64,000 nucleotides of DNA from Bombyx mori. Its lineage: Eukaryota > Arthropoda > Insecta > Lepidoptera > Bombycidae. Positions 32,683-44,113 of this stretch are shown piece by piece. The number at the start of each line of letters is the position of its first letter. Position 1 is the first letter of the stretch. The notes below the pieces were generated by a model. That model was given only the letters and a program-made list of their open reading frames with translations. It made no database searches and had not been told where the DNA came from. A program made the position numbers and the translations under genes. The stretch is taken from NCBI RefSeq assembly GCF_030269925.1, contig NC_085129.1, positions 13,073,501 to 13,137,500 on the forward strand, written 5' to 3'.

Positions 32683-32895
32683 TACTGGAATGACGTAATA
32701 AGTCTCCGCGGGCAAGTAGCACTGGCTATTTCGTTCCAGTAGTGATGAACATCACTTTGAAAGGTAGGACAGCCGTTATATAATACAACAGAAACTTCGA
32801 CCTCATGTCTCAAGGTGGGTCACGGTATTATCGTTGTGAAATGACTCCAAAAACCACTTAACGCCAGATGGATCAGTTAATTTACTCGTCGGTTT
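32683..32895 (+). mobile_element. Decayed Bm1 SINE, body
   Basis: Sense order of blocks is kept (aaaggtaggacagccg, catgtctcaaggtgggtc, aaaccacttaacgccag) with many substitutions and the 5' part barely readable. Confidence 0.6.
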
Positions 32896-33813
32896 TAAAC
32901 GAGCCATTTACTATATAGAATTCAAAATTGAAAACTTTGTTATGTGTTTTCAAAGAATCGAATTTAAACAAAGATAAAAATTTAGTGCCAGCTCAAGCTT
33001 ATGCATTTAGCAGTTCATATCCGAAAATTGAATTCAGATTTGTTCAAGCCATTTTGCAGATTCGCGTGCATACATCGCAAGTAAAACAAAAAGCTCTGCA
33101 TACGATACGATTTGTCATATTTCTGTGGAGTTCAATAACAAATCGACTCCTCGAAGTTACCAGCTACCGCGCCGCGCAATGGTCAGCTGCGTAGGATAAC
33201 TCGTTTGTCACGGCACCGCTATTCGTGAGACTTAGCCCTTCGAACTTACAGGGGTATTGGAATTCTTGAAGTTCATGTTTCAGTTCCGTTCAGTATCCGA
33301 ATTCCTCGGACGGAAATGTTTTTATTTTTGAAGTGAAACTTCTTAATAATCGTTGTGATTTCAAACTCGATGAAACGAAATGTAACGAAAAAGAAAAATA
33401 AGTGTGCCGCGATTGGCTTGTCGAAGCGGCTCCGAGCGGCGCCCACAAATCACGAAGCGCTTCATACGGTCTCGCGTCCCTGACTAGTTTAGTGTGTTTT
33501 TAAGGTCCGTGCACGCTGTCGTGGCTCTCGGAGCGCCCTGAGGTACTTTTATTTCTATTTAGTTTGTTATCAACAGATGTCACTGCACATAAATTCATCA
33601 ATTTCTGAATCGCGGTGACGAGGTGTTACACAGTTGATAGACGTTCTCGTATTTCTCTTGCTAAGTCATTCTTTTCTGACGTAGGGATACCGTGATCATT
33701 CATGCGGTTCCCCCAGGGAGAGGCTGCTCCATTGCACTGCGGAGTGGTTGACCCTTGCGATTTCTTATTTTTTATAAGTTTCACTTGTACTGTGTGTGAC
33801 TTGCACACACACA
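32896..33813. other. No gene; promoter-like GC-rich patch at 33390-33545
   Basis: Within AT-rich DNA a CpG-rich stretch carries an inverted CCAAT (gattgg, about 33411), several GC blocks, and near its end a good donor string (ccctgaggtact at about 33537-33548). This is the pattern of a TATA-less promoter plus non-coding first exon on the plus strand. No coding sequence is attached in the window, so it is only a candidate. Confidence 0.35.
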
Positions 33814-34060
33814 TTTTTTTTTGATTACTTAAATGGGTGGACGAACTCACAGCCCACCTGGTGTTAAGTGATTACTGGAGCCCATAGACATCTGCAACGT
33901 AAATGCGCCACCCACCTTGAGATATAAATTCTAAGGTCTCAGTATAGTCACAACGGCTGCCCCACCCTTCAAACCGAAACGCATTACTGCTTCACGGCAG
34001 AAATAGGCAGCGTGATGGTACCTACCCGCGTGGACTCACAAGACGTCCTACCACCAGTAA
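33814..34060 (-). mobile_element. Bm1 SINE, body only
   Basis: Clean minus-strand copy, poly-T to ccaccagtaa, lacking the head. Confidence 0.94.
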
Positions 34061-34339
34061 AAGTTTTTAAAGGCTTTCTTTGTTGATCATCGCATAGACT
34101 GCGCTTTCATTCCTTCTTTGCAGTAGCTCTACTGTAATACTTCTCTACAATATGAACGAAAGTTTGACACGATTAAGTGAGAAGTTGTATTTTAATTTTC
34201 TCAGTTTGAAGTACTAAGTTTCGGAACTTCAGACGGAGATGCAAATAACTTTATTGCTCTGCTTAAAAAAGCATTGCACTGTGAATTGTATTGTTTAAAA
34301 GTACAGCGCTGTGAATTTTAATTTTAATGATATTATTTA
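34061..34339. other. No gene recognised
   Basis: Spacer without recognisable content. Confidence 0.5.
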
Positions 34340-34515
34340 AATGAATGAATGAATGATTTATTTTATTTCAGACAACAATAAGTCCATATGTGTACATAGT
34401 ATCATTGAAATATACTTAACATTAACAAAACCAATCAAATAAAAAATATACACTTATTAAAAGTAGCTATCAGTGGAATACATTTCAAATATTCCATTCC
34501 GCTGATACCTACTTC
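34340..34515 (-). mobile_element. LINE 3' end with tetranucleotide tail
   Basis: The minus strand ends in gtctgaaataaaataaatc followed by an attc-type repeat. LINE 3' ends of the CR1/Jockey type with such short repeats are common in moths. A quasi-palindrome (ggaatacattt ... attccattcc) lies inside. Clade not determined. Confidence 0.5.
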
Positions 34516-35572
34516 GAACCAACCATTATTATTACTAATATTATTTAGTCCACAAGTGAACCATGGTACAATGGTTCAAGTACCGACAGTCATAACGGTC
34601 TGTTTAGTTATATTTAGTTAGTATTTAGTTTAGTTTTTATTATTGAGATCATTTTTTAATATAATTCGCTTTTTAGCGTTATAACACAAGAAAGCAGTAA
34701 ATATGTTTGGTTCGACTGCAAGACATTAATAAGTTGCTATTTTCCCTAGTTTAGTTTCATAGTGCTTTTAATTATTCATGTATTCAAATTTAATCTAAGC
34801 ATAAATTATTTTTAGTAAAACACTGCTGCTTCTGAGCTCAGCTTCGCTTTTGTAAGGTAATTTTTATGTTATAAAATCTAGATTGCAAGACTTCTACAGC
34901 GCATAATTTATAAAGTACCTAATTTATTATAGTAATTACTGTATCTAATATTGTGTTGTTCAGGGTAGAGTTAATGGTAATCCCATGTGCTGTACAGATC
35001 AAGTGAAAGACCTTATCAAAACCCCACTTTATGCGTGCGTGCGCCAAGCCTTAGTTCCCAAACTATGGATAGCAACTGTCAAGGCTTTAATAAACAAGGA
35101 TTCCACATAACCACGATTGCTCCGCCAAGAGCAACCGATTATGATGAATATTTTATATTGAGCTCAAATTTGGAACATCTTCACCCATTGGGTCATAAAC
35201 TCTAAACTAAATTGAACTGTCCGGTATGATTTCAATTTATGAATGTACCAGCTGTTAATAATACGAGCACTATTATTTTACTGAGCAAAGAGTCCGACAG
35301 AATGTAAATTTCATTGTACGAGAAAATTATTTCACTCTTATTCTGTTAGAGTCTAACATGATTCACTTCAAATGAGGCTGGAACACCAGAATGTCTTAGA
35401 ACAACAGTATTAAAAGATGAAAGATGTGAAGTCTAAGCTTACGAACAAAATCTTTTCACTTTCTATTTTTATCCGTCTTTTCGTCTACGTGAGTTGAGTC
35501 CATAGAAGAAGCTTTGAGTTTTTGATGTTATAAAAAAAAGGCTTAAAGCGATTTTTCTTCTATCGTCACCTG
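34516..35572. other. No gene recognised
   Basis: About 1 kb of AT-rich DNA; a 72-codon ORF at 34987 has no motif. Confidence 0.5.
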
Positions 35573-35843
35573 TTAAGGCTTCGTCAAACAGAACGCATAC
35601 TTAGCGCGCGTCAGAGCGTTAAACTGATGGCGCGCTATGACGCCGAGATACGTTTACTACTATGGTAATAATATACTGTCAAACAGCCCTAACGCCGCGA
35701 CAGAGCGTTGCGTACTTATAACGCTGGCGCTCTGTTTGACAGTACGTTACCACAGTAGTACAACACATCTCGGCGTCATAGCGCGCCGTCAGTTTAGCGT
35801 TCTGACGCGCGCTAAGTACGCGTTCTGTTTGACGAAGCCTTTA
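35573..35843. mobile_element. Harbinger-like palindromic MITE
   Basis: A 265-bp element (35576-35840) starts aggcttcgtcaaacagaac and ends with its complement. The terminal inverted repeats extend about 105 bases with few mismatches. The middle holds a second palindrome (actgtcaaacag ... ctgtttgacagt), so almost the whole element can fold on itself. Direct repeats TTA flank it (35573-35575, 35841-35843); 3-bp TWA duplications are typical of PIF/Harbinger. GC content is well above its surroundings. No transposase. Confidence 0.75.
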
Positions 35844-35872
35844 AATCGGGGCATGTGTAGTTACATAAAAAA

Positions 35873-35997
35873 TCCACTGAGTTTCTCGTTGAATCTTGTC
35901 ACTTAGTCGCGATTCTAGTTCAGTGGTAGATTCTGCGAAGCACTGCCCTTGCTATGGCTAGTGTTAGCAAATTCTTTTAGGTTAGCCTGTGAGCTAA
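35873..35997 (+). mobile_element. BMC1/Jockey-like LINE 3' UTR remnant
   Basis: The stretch ccactgagtttctcg ... gtggtagattctgcgaagca ... ctagtgttagcaaattc corresponds in sense to the UTR at 21696-22008 with moderate divergence. No tail is preserved. Confidence 0.7.
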
Positions 35998-36993
35998 TAT
36001 ATATGAATAGATAGGAGAAAACACAATGGAAAACAATCTATTGAACCCAAGTTGACCGCCCATTTATTTTCAAGTTAAACCAATTATTTTTACAAAGAAC
36101 AACTTAACTCGAATTATGTTTTCCGGCGGCATTGTCCAGGAACTGCCATGAGGGGGTTTTGTATTGTTAAGGCTGTCCGTTGAAACTAACGCCGGACGTT
36201 TTATATCCGGATTATAATGATCTAACTCATGAAAACCAAGCGAGATGATGTGAGCGATACAGAAGGTCTGTTCAATCTAGTTTTTCATAAGGAAATCTAT
36301 ATAGTAATATTATTTGTAATACAGAAAGTTCGTGTGTTTCATACACAAAAATGGCTGAACAGACGAAATTACAATACTCGGGCATCGTGGGGTAAGATGT
36401 ACGTATTATCATATTGTAATAAATACGTGTGATCATGATTTTGCGTACTAAACTATCTACTGGTAATTTGTAGACCATACAAGCAACTCTTTTCTTGTGA
36501 AAATGTAACATGTTTTATTCTTTTGATTTAGGTTAGGCCCTGACTGTTGCGCCAAAGGTTGTGGGTTTGCTCTTTGTCTGCGTGCTTATTATCACTCTCT
36601 ATAGGCTATATTCTATACGTAGAAACAGAATCGAATGATCTGGAGAGAGTTTATAGGCATGCGGGCCTCGTGAGCGAACAGTACACTTACATAGGTTAAG
36701 ACATAGTCACGTTAATCAAATTTAAAAATATGAAACCCGAGATTCTTCTTTAAAAGCATCTTTGTAGGTGTCGTCATTGACTTGCACCGAGCTATTTTTG
36801 TGAAGTAAGTGGAAGCATCGCTGCAGCTGACGACTAGGTTTACTAGAAATAGATAATATTATTATAAAGCTGTCTTTTTTTAACACTTTGTATAACAAGC
36901 GAGATCTTTTATTTGTATTGTACATATAAATAGACGCATCTTATAAAATTTGCTTATAAATTGGCTTAATAGCATACGGAGTAGTCCGTACTT
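35998..36993. other. No gene recognised
   Basis: AT-rich DNA flanking the large inverted repeat; ORFs of 67-79 codons have no motif. Confidence 0.5.
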
Positions 36994-38378
36994 ATAGTCT
37001 AGTCAACAAGTTCAAAAACGTGTTAAATAGACATAAAGCTCCTAAAAATATGTACGATAGCTCATTGGATGCGGAATGATGTCTACAAAAATGTTTTTTA
37101 AGGGCTTATTAGCACATAAAAAATTGCGTTTGTTATAAACAAAATAAGATTTAAAAAAAAAGGAATTTGGTTTTTCCTTAATAATTTCTAAAATAATGAT
37201 ATCTAAGGAATTTTGAATAAAGATCCTGAAAGAGGAGGAAATTTCCAATAAAAAAGTCCCAACTCCCGGAATTCTATCTCTATTATTTATAACAAAAATT
37301 AACGCTGAAAATAGCGCTCCGCGAGGTCGTTACGGCATAGGCGCGCCGTCTAAAAAGCCGGTATATCACCTAAAAATTTTTTTTTATAGTATTAAATAAC
37401 AATTTAAAAATTTGAATAAATTATGGTGTAATCTAAACACTTGAACGAAAAAAACCTAGGTGAAAAAAAAATTTTACGTCGATTTTTCAAAAATTTATAC
37501 CATTGTTAATTAACTAACTTCCAATCTCTGTTTTTATAAATTACGGTATAAAAGTTTCAATAATTCATCTATAAATTTTTCCCTTCGTGGAGCTCTTATC
37601 ATTTAAGTACTTAATAAAGTAATGCAAAAAAAATTTTTTAATTCGTATTATTTTGATAATTATAATTTTTTTTAATTAACAAAAAAATAAATTTCTAAAA
37701 AATGTTATGAAAAATAGTTTTTTTCCGTAATATCTTAATATTGCTGTTTTTGCATCTACCATAGGTATTAATTAACATTTAAAAAAAAAATTACGCTATT
37801 TGTTAAGAAATTGTTTATAAACAAATACACAATTTTGGGACTTTTTAAAAAAAAAATTTACCGTCTTATTGTATAGGTGAAATAAAGATTTTTTTTAAAA
37901 AAAATATTTCTTAAATAAATGTTTTAATTGTTTAAAATCGTTATTTCAATTGTTTAAATAATTAGTTAAGAAATTATTTTTTTCTTAAAAATCATCATTT
38001 ACTCTTTTCAGCGGATTAACAAAGAAATACATTTTTTTATAAATAATTTCATTGTTTATTAACTTAACAATTTGTTATAAAAAATTAATATTAATCGTTA
38101 TATTTTTTTTCGAAAACTACAAAAAATTACAAAAACAACCATACATAACAAAATATAGAAAAAAAAAATTTGTATTTTTTACAGCATTTTTAGATATTAT
38201 ATGATAATGAAATTACAGCCGTTGCATAATTTGTCAAGTTATAAATTGTTACAACTTTTAAACTATAAGAGATACGGTAAAGGACACTCAGATCATTTTT
38301 ATAAAGGATTTATTTATCTTTAAAATAAATTCAAAATCGATCCTGTAACTATTGTTTATCAGTTGTTATAAGCATTTG
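36994..38378 (+). repeat. Left arm of the 3-kb inverted repeat
   Basis: The arm runs from atagtctagtcaacaag to ttgttataagcatttg. It pairs with 38603-40000 on the opposite strand, with scattered single-base changes and small length differences in homopolymers. Confidence 0.88.
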
Positions 38379-39999
38379 ATAAATAAATGAAAACTGATCG
38401 ATAGCAGAATGTAAATGAGGTAAGTATAAATTAAAACTAGTATATTATTTAAACAAAATTATATATTTCTATGATTTATACGTAATTAGAAAGATATTTT
38501 ATCATAGATCAAAAAAGTTTTTGAGTCCGTAGCTGTATCTATATTATTCAACAAATTATAAGCTATGAAATTTCAAAAAATATCAAAAAAATCTTAAATT
38601 TTTATAAACAAATGCTTATAACTGATAAACAATAGTTACAGGACCGATTTTGAATTTATTTTAAAGATAAATAAATCCTTTATAAAAATGACCTGAGTGT
38701 CCTTTACCGTATCTCTTATAGTTTAAAAGTTATAACAATTTATAGCTTGACAAATTATGTAACGGCTGTAATTTCATTATCATATAATATCTAAAAATGC
38801 TGTAAAAAACACAATTTTTTTTTCTATATTTTGTTATGTATGGTTGTTTTTGTAATTTTTTGTAGTTTTCGAAAAAAAATAAAAAGATTAATATTAATTT
38901 TTTATAACAAATTGTTAAGTTAGTAAACAATGAAATTATTTATAAAAAAATGTATTTCTTTGTTAATCCGCTGAAAAGAGTCAATGATGATTTTTAAGAA
39001 AAAAATAATTTCTTAACTAATTATTTAAACAATTGAAATATGAAAAAAACGATTTTAAACAATTAAAAGATTTATTTAAGAATTTTTTTTTAAAAAAAAA
39101 TCTTTATTTCACTTATACAATAAGACGGTAAAATTTTTTTTTTAAAAGTCCCAAAATAGTGTATTTGTTTATAAACAATTTCTTAACAAATAGCGTAATT
39201 TTTTTTTTAAAATGTTAATTAATACCTATGGTAGATGCAAAAACAGCAATATTAAGATATTACGGAAAAAAACTATTTTTCATAACATTTTTTAGAAATT
39301 TATTTTTTTGTTAATTAAAAAAAATTATAATTATCAAAATAATAAAGATTAAAAATTTTTTTTTGCATTACTTTATTAAGTACTTAAATGATAAGAGCTT
39401 CACGAAGGGAAAAATTTATAGATGAATTATTGAAACTTTTATACCGTAATTTATAAAAACAGAGATTGGAAAAAAGTTAGTTAATTAACAATGGTGTAAA
39501 TTTTTGAAAAATCGACGTAAAATTTTTTTTTCACCTAGGTTTTTTTCGTTCAAGTGTTTAGATTACACCATAATTTATTCAAATTTTTAAATTGTTATTT
39601 AATACTATAAAAAAAAAATTTTAGGTGATATACCGGCTTTTTAGACGGCGCGTCTATGCCGTAACGACCTCGCGGAGCGCTATTTTCAGCGTAATTTTTT
39701 TTATATAAATAATAGAGATAGAATTCCGGGAGTTGGGACTTTTTTATTGGAAATTTCCTCCTCTTTCAGGATCTTTATTCAAAATTCCTTAAATATCATT
39801 ATTTTAGAAATTATTAAGGAAAAACCAAATTCCTTTTTTTTAAAATCTTATTTTGTTTATAACAATCGCAATTTTTTATGTGCTAATAAGCCCTTAAAAA
39901 CATTTTTGTAGACATCATTCCGCATCCAATGAGCTATCGTACATATTTTTAGGAGCTTTATGTCTATTTAACACGTTTTTGAACTTGTTGACTAGACTA
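36995..39999. repeat. 3-kb AT-rich inverted repeat (foldback element)
   Basis: Two arms of about 1.4 kb (36994-38378 and 38603-40000) are reverse complements at roughly 97-98% by eye, separated by about 224 bases of unrelated AT-rich spacer. The ends read tagtctagtcaacaag and cttgttgactagacta. The flanks allow a TTA duplication (36992-36994, 40000-40002) or a TA one, so a DNA-transposon foldback element is likely. A small GC-rich island (cgctccgcgaggtcgttacg) sits in each arm near 37310 and 39675. There is no ORF of note; the arms are crowded with A/T homopolymers. No transposase is present, so it would depend on another element. A genomic palindrome from duplication or an assembly artefact are alternatives. 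Confidence 0.9.
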
Positions 40000-40000
40000 T
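38603..40000 (-). repeat. Right arm of the 3-kb inverted repeat
   Basis: The arm begins caaatgcttataactgataa and ends gttgactagactat. A 66-codon ORF on the minus strand (38730-38930) has only a degenerate counterpart in the other arm and is treated as chance. Confidence 0.88.
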
Positions 40001-40002
40001 TA

Positions 40003-40732
40003 ATTCATAATACGTTTTAGACTGTTTTATTTGCTGCATAGTCAAAGACAAAATTTAAATTAGTTAGTCCACACTAGTAGGTATCATAAACTTAAATATT
40101 ACTGTCGCGAAGCAGATTCCGTTTCGTTTTAAAGTCTGGAATATTTGGTCATTATTATTGAAGCTTTGACTTCATGATGGCATTTACAATGGGCTCTATG
40201 GATTCCGTTAACCACAAAATATTGAGCGAAGAGAAACTTCTCATTGCGATGGATCAAGTAAAAATCTTATTTGTTTTGAATTTAGATTCATCAAGATTGT
40301 CCGTAATTCCACGAATCAGGTCCCACAGAAAATTACCGTTAACTCAAATCTTCAAGATTACATTAAGCTCCGTACACAAATACCCATAACACTGAGCTGT
40401 TCACGTCATGCCCTTATAATCCCCTCAAAACAATTAACTCCAAGTATTTGATCTTAGTATAATCCTGTAGAAAATGTGTACATATCTGGGTTTTAGGGGC
40501 CAGCATATATCCGTCCCGGGTCGCACCACAAACCTCTCGAGCACGAGATTTACGATACGTAAAACAAATGTGTGGTTAAAAGCACTAATATAACAACTTA
40601 CTTTTAGTGCCACAGTATATAGAAGCTCGCACTAGCGATTGAAACAAAAATCCATAATATATGTGGCAGTGTTAGTCCGCATAGATACTCGCGTTTGGAG
40701 AATCTCTGGTGAGTTCTCTATATTCTCTATAT
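40003..40732. other. No gene; possible decayed Bm1 at 40100-40225
   Basis: Blocks such as gcgaagcagattccgtttcg and gggctctatggattccgtta suggest a very old sense Bm1. The rest is unrecognised. Confidence 0.4.
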
Positions 40733-40991
40733 CAGCTTTTCCCAAAGTGGGCGTTAACGCCCCCTTGAGGGCGCTGCAGGCCTACAGGGGGGCGGTAAGA
40801 AACCCAGAAAAAAAGGGGGCATTGTGAAGAGGAGAGGCTTGGCTTGGAGATTTGTAATTTTATATTGGAGGACTTTAGACACCGACTGAGCTCTTGCTAT
40901 AGCGGTTTTTAAGTAGGTGAAAAAATGGGGGCGCTAAAAAATAATTTATTCTCAAAGTGGGTAGTAGACAAAATAAGTTTGGGAGCTCCTG
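40733..40991 (+). mobile_element. hAT-type MITE, copy 3
   Basis: It starts cagcttttcccaaagtggg and ends tttgggagctcctg. A perfect 8-bp duplication ctctatat lies at 40725-40732 and 40992-40999. This is the best preserved inner sequence of the three copies, including a ggcggtaagaaacccag block. A Bm1 begins three bases after the right duplication. Confidence 0.9.
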
Positions 40992-41001
40992 CTCTATATG
41001 A

Positions 41002-41429
41002 TAAGTCGTCTTGGCCTAAAGGATAAGAAGTCCGGTGCATTCGTATCTAGCGATCGAATCCCGCTGGTGGGTACCAATTTTTCTAATGAGATATGTACTT
41101 AAGAAATGTTCAAGATTGACTTTCACGGTGAAGGAATAACGTCGTGTAATAAATATCAAACCCGCTAAATTATAATTTGCGTAATTACTGGTGGTAGAAC
41201 CTCACGTGAATCCGCACGGGTAGGTACCACCGCCCCTCCTATTTCTGCCGTGAAGCAGTAATGCGTTTCGGTTTGAAGGATGGGGCAGCCGTTGTAACCT
41301 TAGTGAGACCTTAGAACTTATATCTCAAGGTGGGTGGCGCATTTACGTTGTAGATGTCTCTGGGCTGCAGTAACCACTTAACACAAGGTGGGCTGTGAGC
41401 TCGTCTACCTATCTAAGCAATAAAAAAAA
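41002..41429 (+). mobile_element. Bm1 SINE, full length with head
   Basis: Sense copy with head (gtcttggcctaaaggataag), hairpin, body and A tail. The head has lost about 14 bases between the tctagcga and tcgaatcccgc parts, just before the B box. Confidence 0.94.
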
Positions 41430-41470
41430 TGTAACAACAAAATTGAGATAATAGCCTGACATGTCTGAAC

Positions 41471-41552
41471 TTGTCGTGGCCTAAAGGATAAGCCGCCCGG
41501 TGCATTCGTATCGAGCGATGCAACTGAGTCGGTATTCGTATCTCGCAGGCTG
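41471..41552 (+). mobile_element. Bm1 tRNA-like head only
   Basis: The stretch gtcgtggcctaaaggataag ... gtcggtattcgtatctcgc reproduces only the tRNA-related head and then stops, with no Bm1 body after it. It is either a relic cut by a later rearrangement or a separate tRNA-derived sequence. Confidence 0.8.
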
Positions 41553-42044
41553 TTAAGATTTTCCCACATATATAAAAACCAATTTCTTAAAATACTTCTT
41601 AGCGCGAGTCAGGTTTCAACATTTTTTTATGCCTCGGAAACGCCACTACATAAAAACACATGTGGCACTCGGGGACTGCTGCGGTAAAGCTATTGCATAA
41701 CATTTTTTATCAACTTATGCAATTATAATTAGACAATAATAATTTAATATTTAAACAATAATAAATTAAGACCACGCTATATTTATAAACATTAACAAAA
41801 GCAAAACGTTAGCTGTCCTCTTCACACTCATAAGCTAGAGCGCGCGAGAGAGAGTTGAGCAACCTTTTGATGATGCGCATGCAGTATGACGTCACGCCGC
41901 GCGCTTATTCACAAACACTACGCAAGCGCAACGTGTGAATGTGTTGAACGTGAGCTACATGGTAGGCGGAGTGGAGGTGTTAGGTTTTATTTTCGTTAGG
42001 GAATTTCTTGATTCGGTCGCCGCACTCAAAGCCCGCGATAAAAG
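41553..42044. other. No gene; promoter-like CpG-rich patch at 41830-42044
   Basis: A CRE-type site (tgacgtca, about 41887-41894), an NRF1-like tgcgcatgc just upstream and several GC blocks cluster here. An ATG near 41960 opens about 33 codons that end in the target site of the LINE that follows. Promoter function is an inference from composition and motifs. Confidence 0.35.
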
Positions 42045-42320
42045 CTTTGCAATAGCTTTTTTTTTTTTTTTTTGGTCAGGAGGAAATCGCCGGACTTCCG
42101 CCCTCCACTGGGGACGGCGGGCGGAGCATGTCGGAGTCGAACCGACTAAAACCTCCTGTCGCTCAACAACCAACGTCCAAACCTCACATGAGACAGAACT
42201 CATGAAAAGGCAAAGGGGGGAAAGTGAAGTGTTTAGTGCGGAGCACATCTCTCCCATCACCCTCCCCCTCGGGACGCCGGACTGGCGGTCGTCGGCGCCA
42301 CGACCACTTTGCAATAGCTT
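42045..42320 (-). mobile_element. LINE 3' end (gaggtgcggcga family), copy 3
   Basis: The element (42059-42306) is bounded by a perfect 14-bp duplication ctttgcaatagctt at 42045-42058 and 42307-42320. It has a poly-T (antisense poly-A) then ggtcaggaggaaatcgccgg. It is very similar to 13151-13403, so truncation occurs at about the same place in both. Confidence 0.88.
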
Positions 42321-43979
42321 AATAACTAACTAACTAACACTATATAATAAATATGTATAATCTTAAAAACTGCAAAAGTCAAAAATACATTTTTGCTACC
42401 AACAATACAGCATTAACGAGGTCGGTCATTATTTTTTCCATGTAAATACTGAAAAGTCACTGAATACAGAACTCTAACGAACTATTGAAAACTTTCACAT
42501 TTTTCACGTTAACTATTTAAAAATACGTCTAAGCGAACAATGATGCTTTGATGAGCTTTATTAGCATATGGATGGTTCCATTTAGCTTTGGATGACGTGA
42601 AAGGAACGAGGCTTTACGTGAAATTTTAAATCTTGCTCCTATTTTATTAAAATGTATAAAGAGATTTGAGAGTTACATTCAGAAGTGGTATGTTTATTTC
42701 CGAAGGAGTTGAGAAACATCTATTGAAATTATTTAGTAAACGGGAACGCTAACATTAAAGTATTGATAAAATTCTAAAATTCATATTGCTCTATATGGGT
42801 GAACAATTTTGTTGCTAATTTGATATTAAATAGTTACTGCATCCCAAAGATATCTTAATTTGAATACCACTAAAATTACGAAGCCCTCTGTCGAAGAAAA
42901 ATAAAAAGACTTTTAAAATTAAATTAGCAAATATGAAGTTTATAAATTAAAAAGCATGCTTAAATAGCAGCAAACTGAACTAGCACTTAATTTCATTATT
43001 TTTTTATTATTTTGATACTAGTCAGGACATTAGACCGACTTTGTGAATTGTACGTAGGTGTGCAATTTTTCTAGTTACAAACGATCAGACCGAATATATG
43101 AAAATGTATTTAAAATAAATTTGAAATTTTGTATTCAAAAATTCATTCTGTTGAATATTAAATTGACAAGTGGATGACAAGCGTCGAATTTATTCATCCC
43201 TACTCATCCCTAGCTACGATACATTTCAGGCAGTAAAAAAATGAAATAAACATTATTTAACGTTGCTCTCCCACGAATTATAAGTGACGTAACGCGTGCT
43301 CTTGACAAGGGGCTTGTTTTATTGTAGGTTTTGCGAATTGTGGGATTTTTTATTTTATTATTATGCCCAGCGAAAACCGGACACGCTTCGCTGTAACAAC
43401 CCTAAAAATTATTTGAAGTTCGCCCATTTGTTAAAATCATCATCTAAATTATAAAAATCTCTTAAGTGACAAGAGCTATATACTAAACTTTGATTCAATT
43501 GAGTAATGATATTTGAGAAGAGCAGGCTAAGAACATACTATTTAGAAATTTTAATAAGCCCATAATAATAATCGTAGAGACATTTCCGGACAGACCGAAT
43601 AGCGTCTCAAAGTATTTTTCGCGTTTCGTTGCGGGTGCGCAATACTTCGTATAACTATATTTACTAAAACGAAGACCAATGTAAAAATCAATTTATTTTC
43701 AGTCTACGTCCGTTCTGTTCGAGTTCTCCATTAATGATCGTACTTTAGTCATGCCCGAAAATTTTATCGTGATTCGACTCCAACGCTTTTCTAGCATAAA
43801 CCAGCAAAGGAATCTACGGCACTGTTAAAGCGGTATCGTCTTGAAACAAGAAAAACGATTGAGGTTGTTGCCTGTAAATTTTTCCTGCCTTATAGTTTTT
43901 CACTGCTGCTGAAAATGTAGCTCGGAGAATAGCTTGGGACTTCGATCTTGTGTTTCCAATTAGCGAAGTCATTATTTTA
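42321..43979. other. 1.7 kb with no gene recognised
   Basis: AT-rich. A string cgaatttattcatccctac at about 43186 has its reverse complement at about 53591, hinting at a short dispersed repeat, but no boundaries are visible. Confidence 0.45.
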
Positions 43980-44113
43980 TTTTTATTAAATGGCTCAGAT
44001 GGGTTGACGAGTCCACGGCTTACTTGATCTTAATTATTGCTTCACGGCAGATATAGGTAGGGTGCTGGTACCTACCCGTTGCCCATACTGGCACAAGACG
44101 TTATACTAGAAGA
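43980..44113 (-). mobile_element. Bm1 SINE, internally deleted
   Basis: It begins ggctcagatgggttgacgag and jumps from acttgatcttaa directly to attgcttcacggcag, losing about 110 bases of the body, then ends near acaagacgttatactag. Confidence 0.75.

Noticed and set aside
36995..39999. Viral or proviral integration with terminal repeats
   Set aside because: No viral gene, replication motif or ORF of note lies in the arms or spacer. The ends and small direct repeats fit a DNA-transposon foldback better.
41935..42333. 132-codon ORF across the LINE at 42059
   Set aside because: It is a fusion of a short pre-insertion frame with LINE 3' end sequence.
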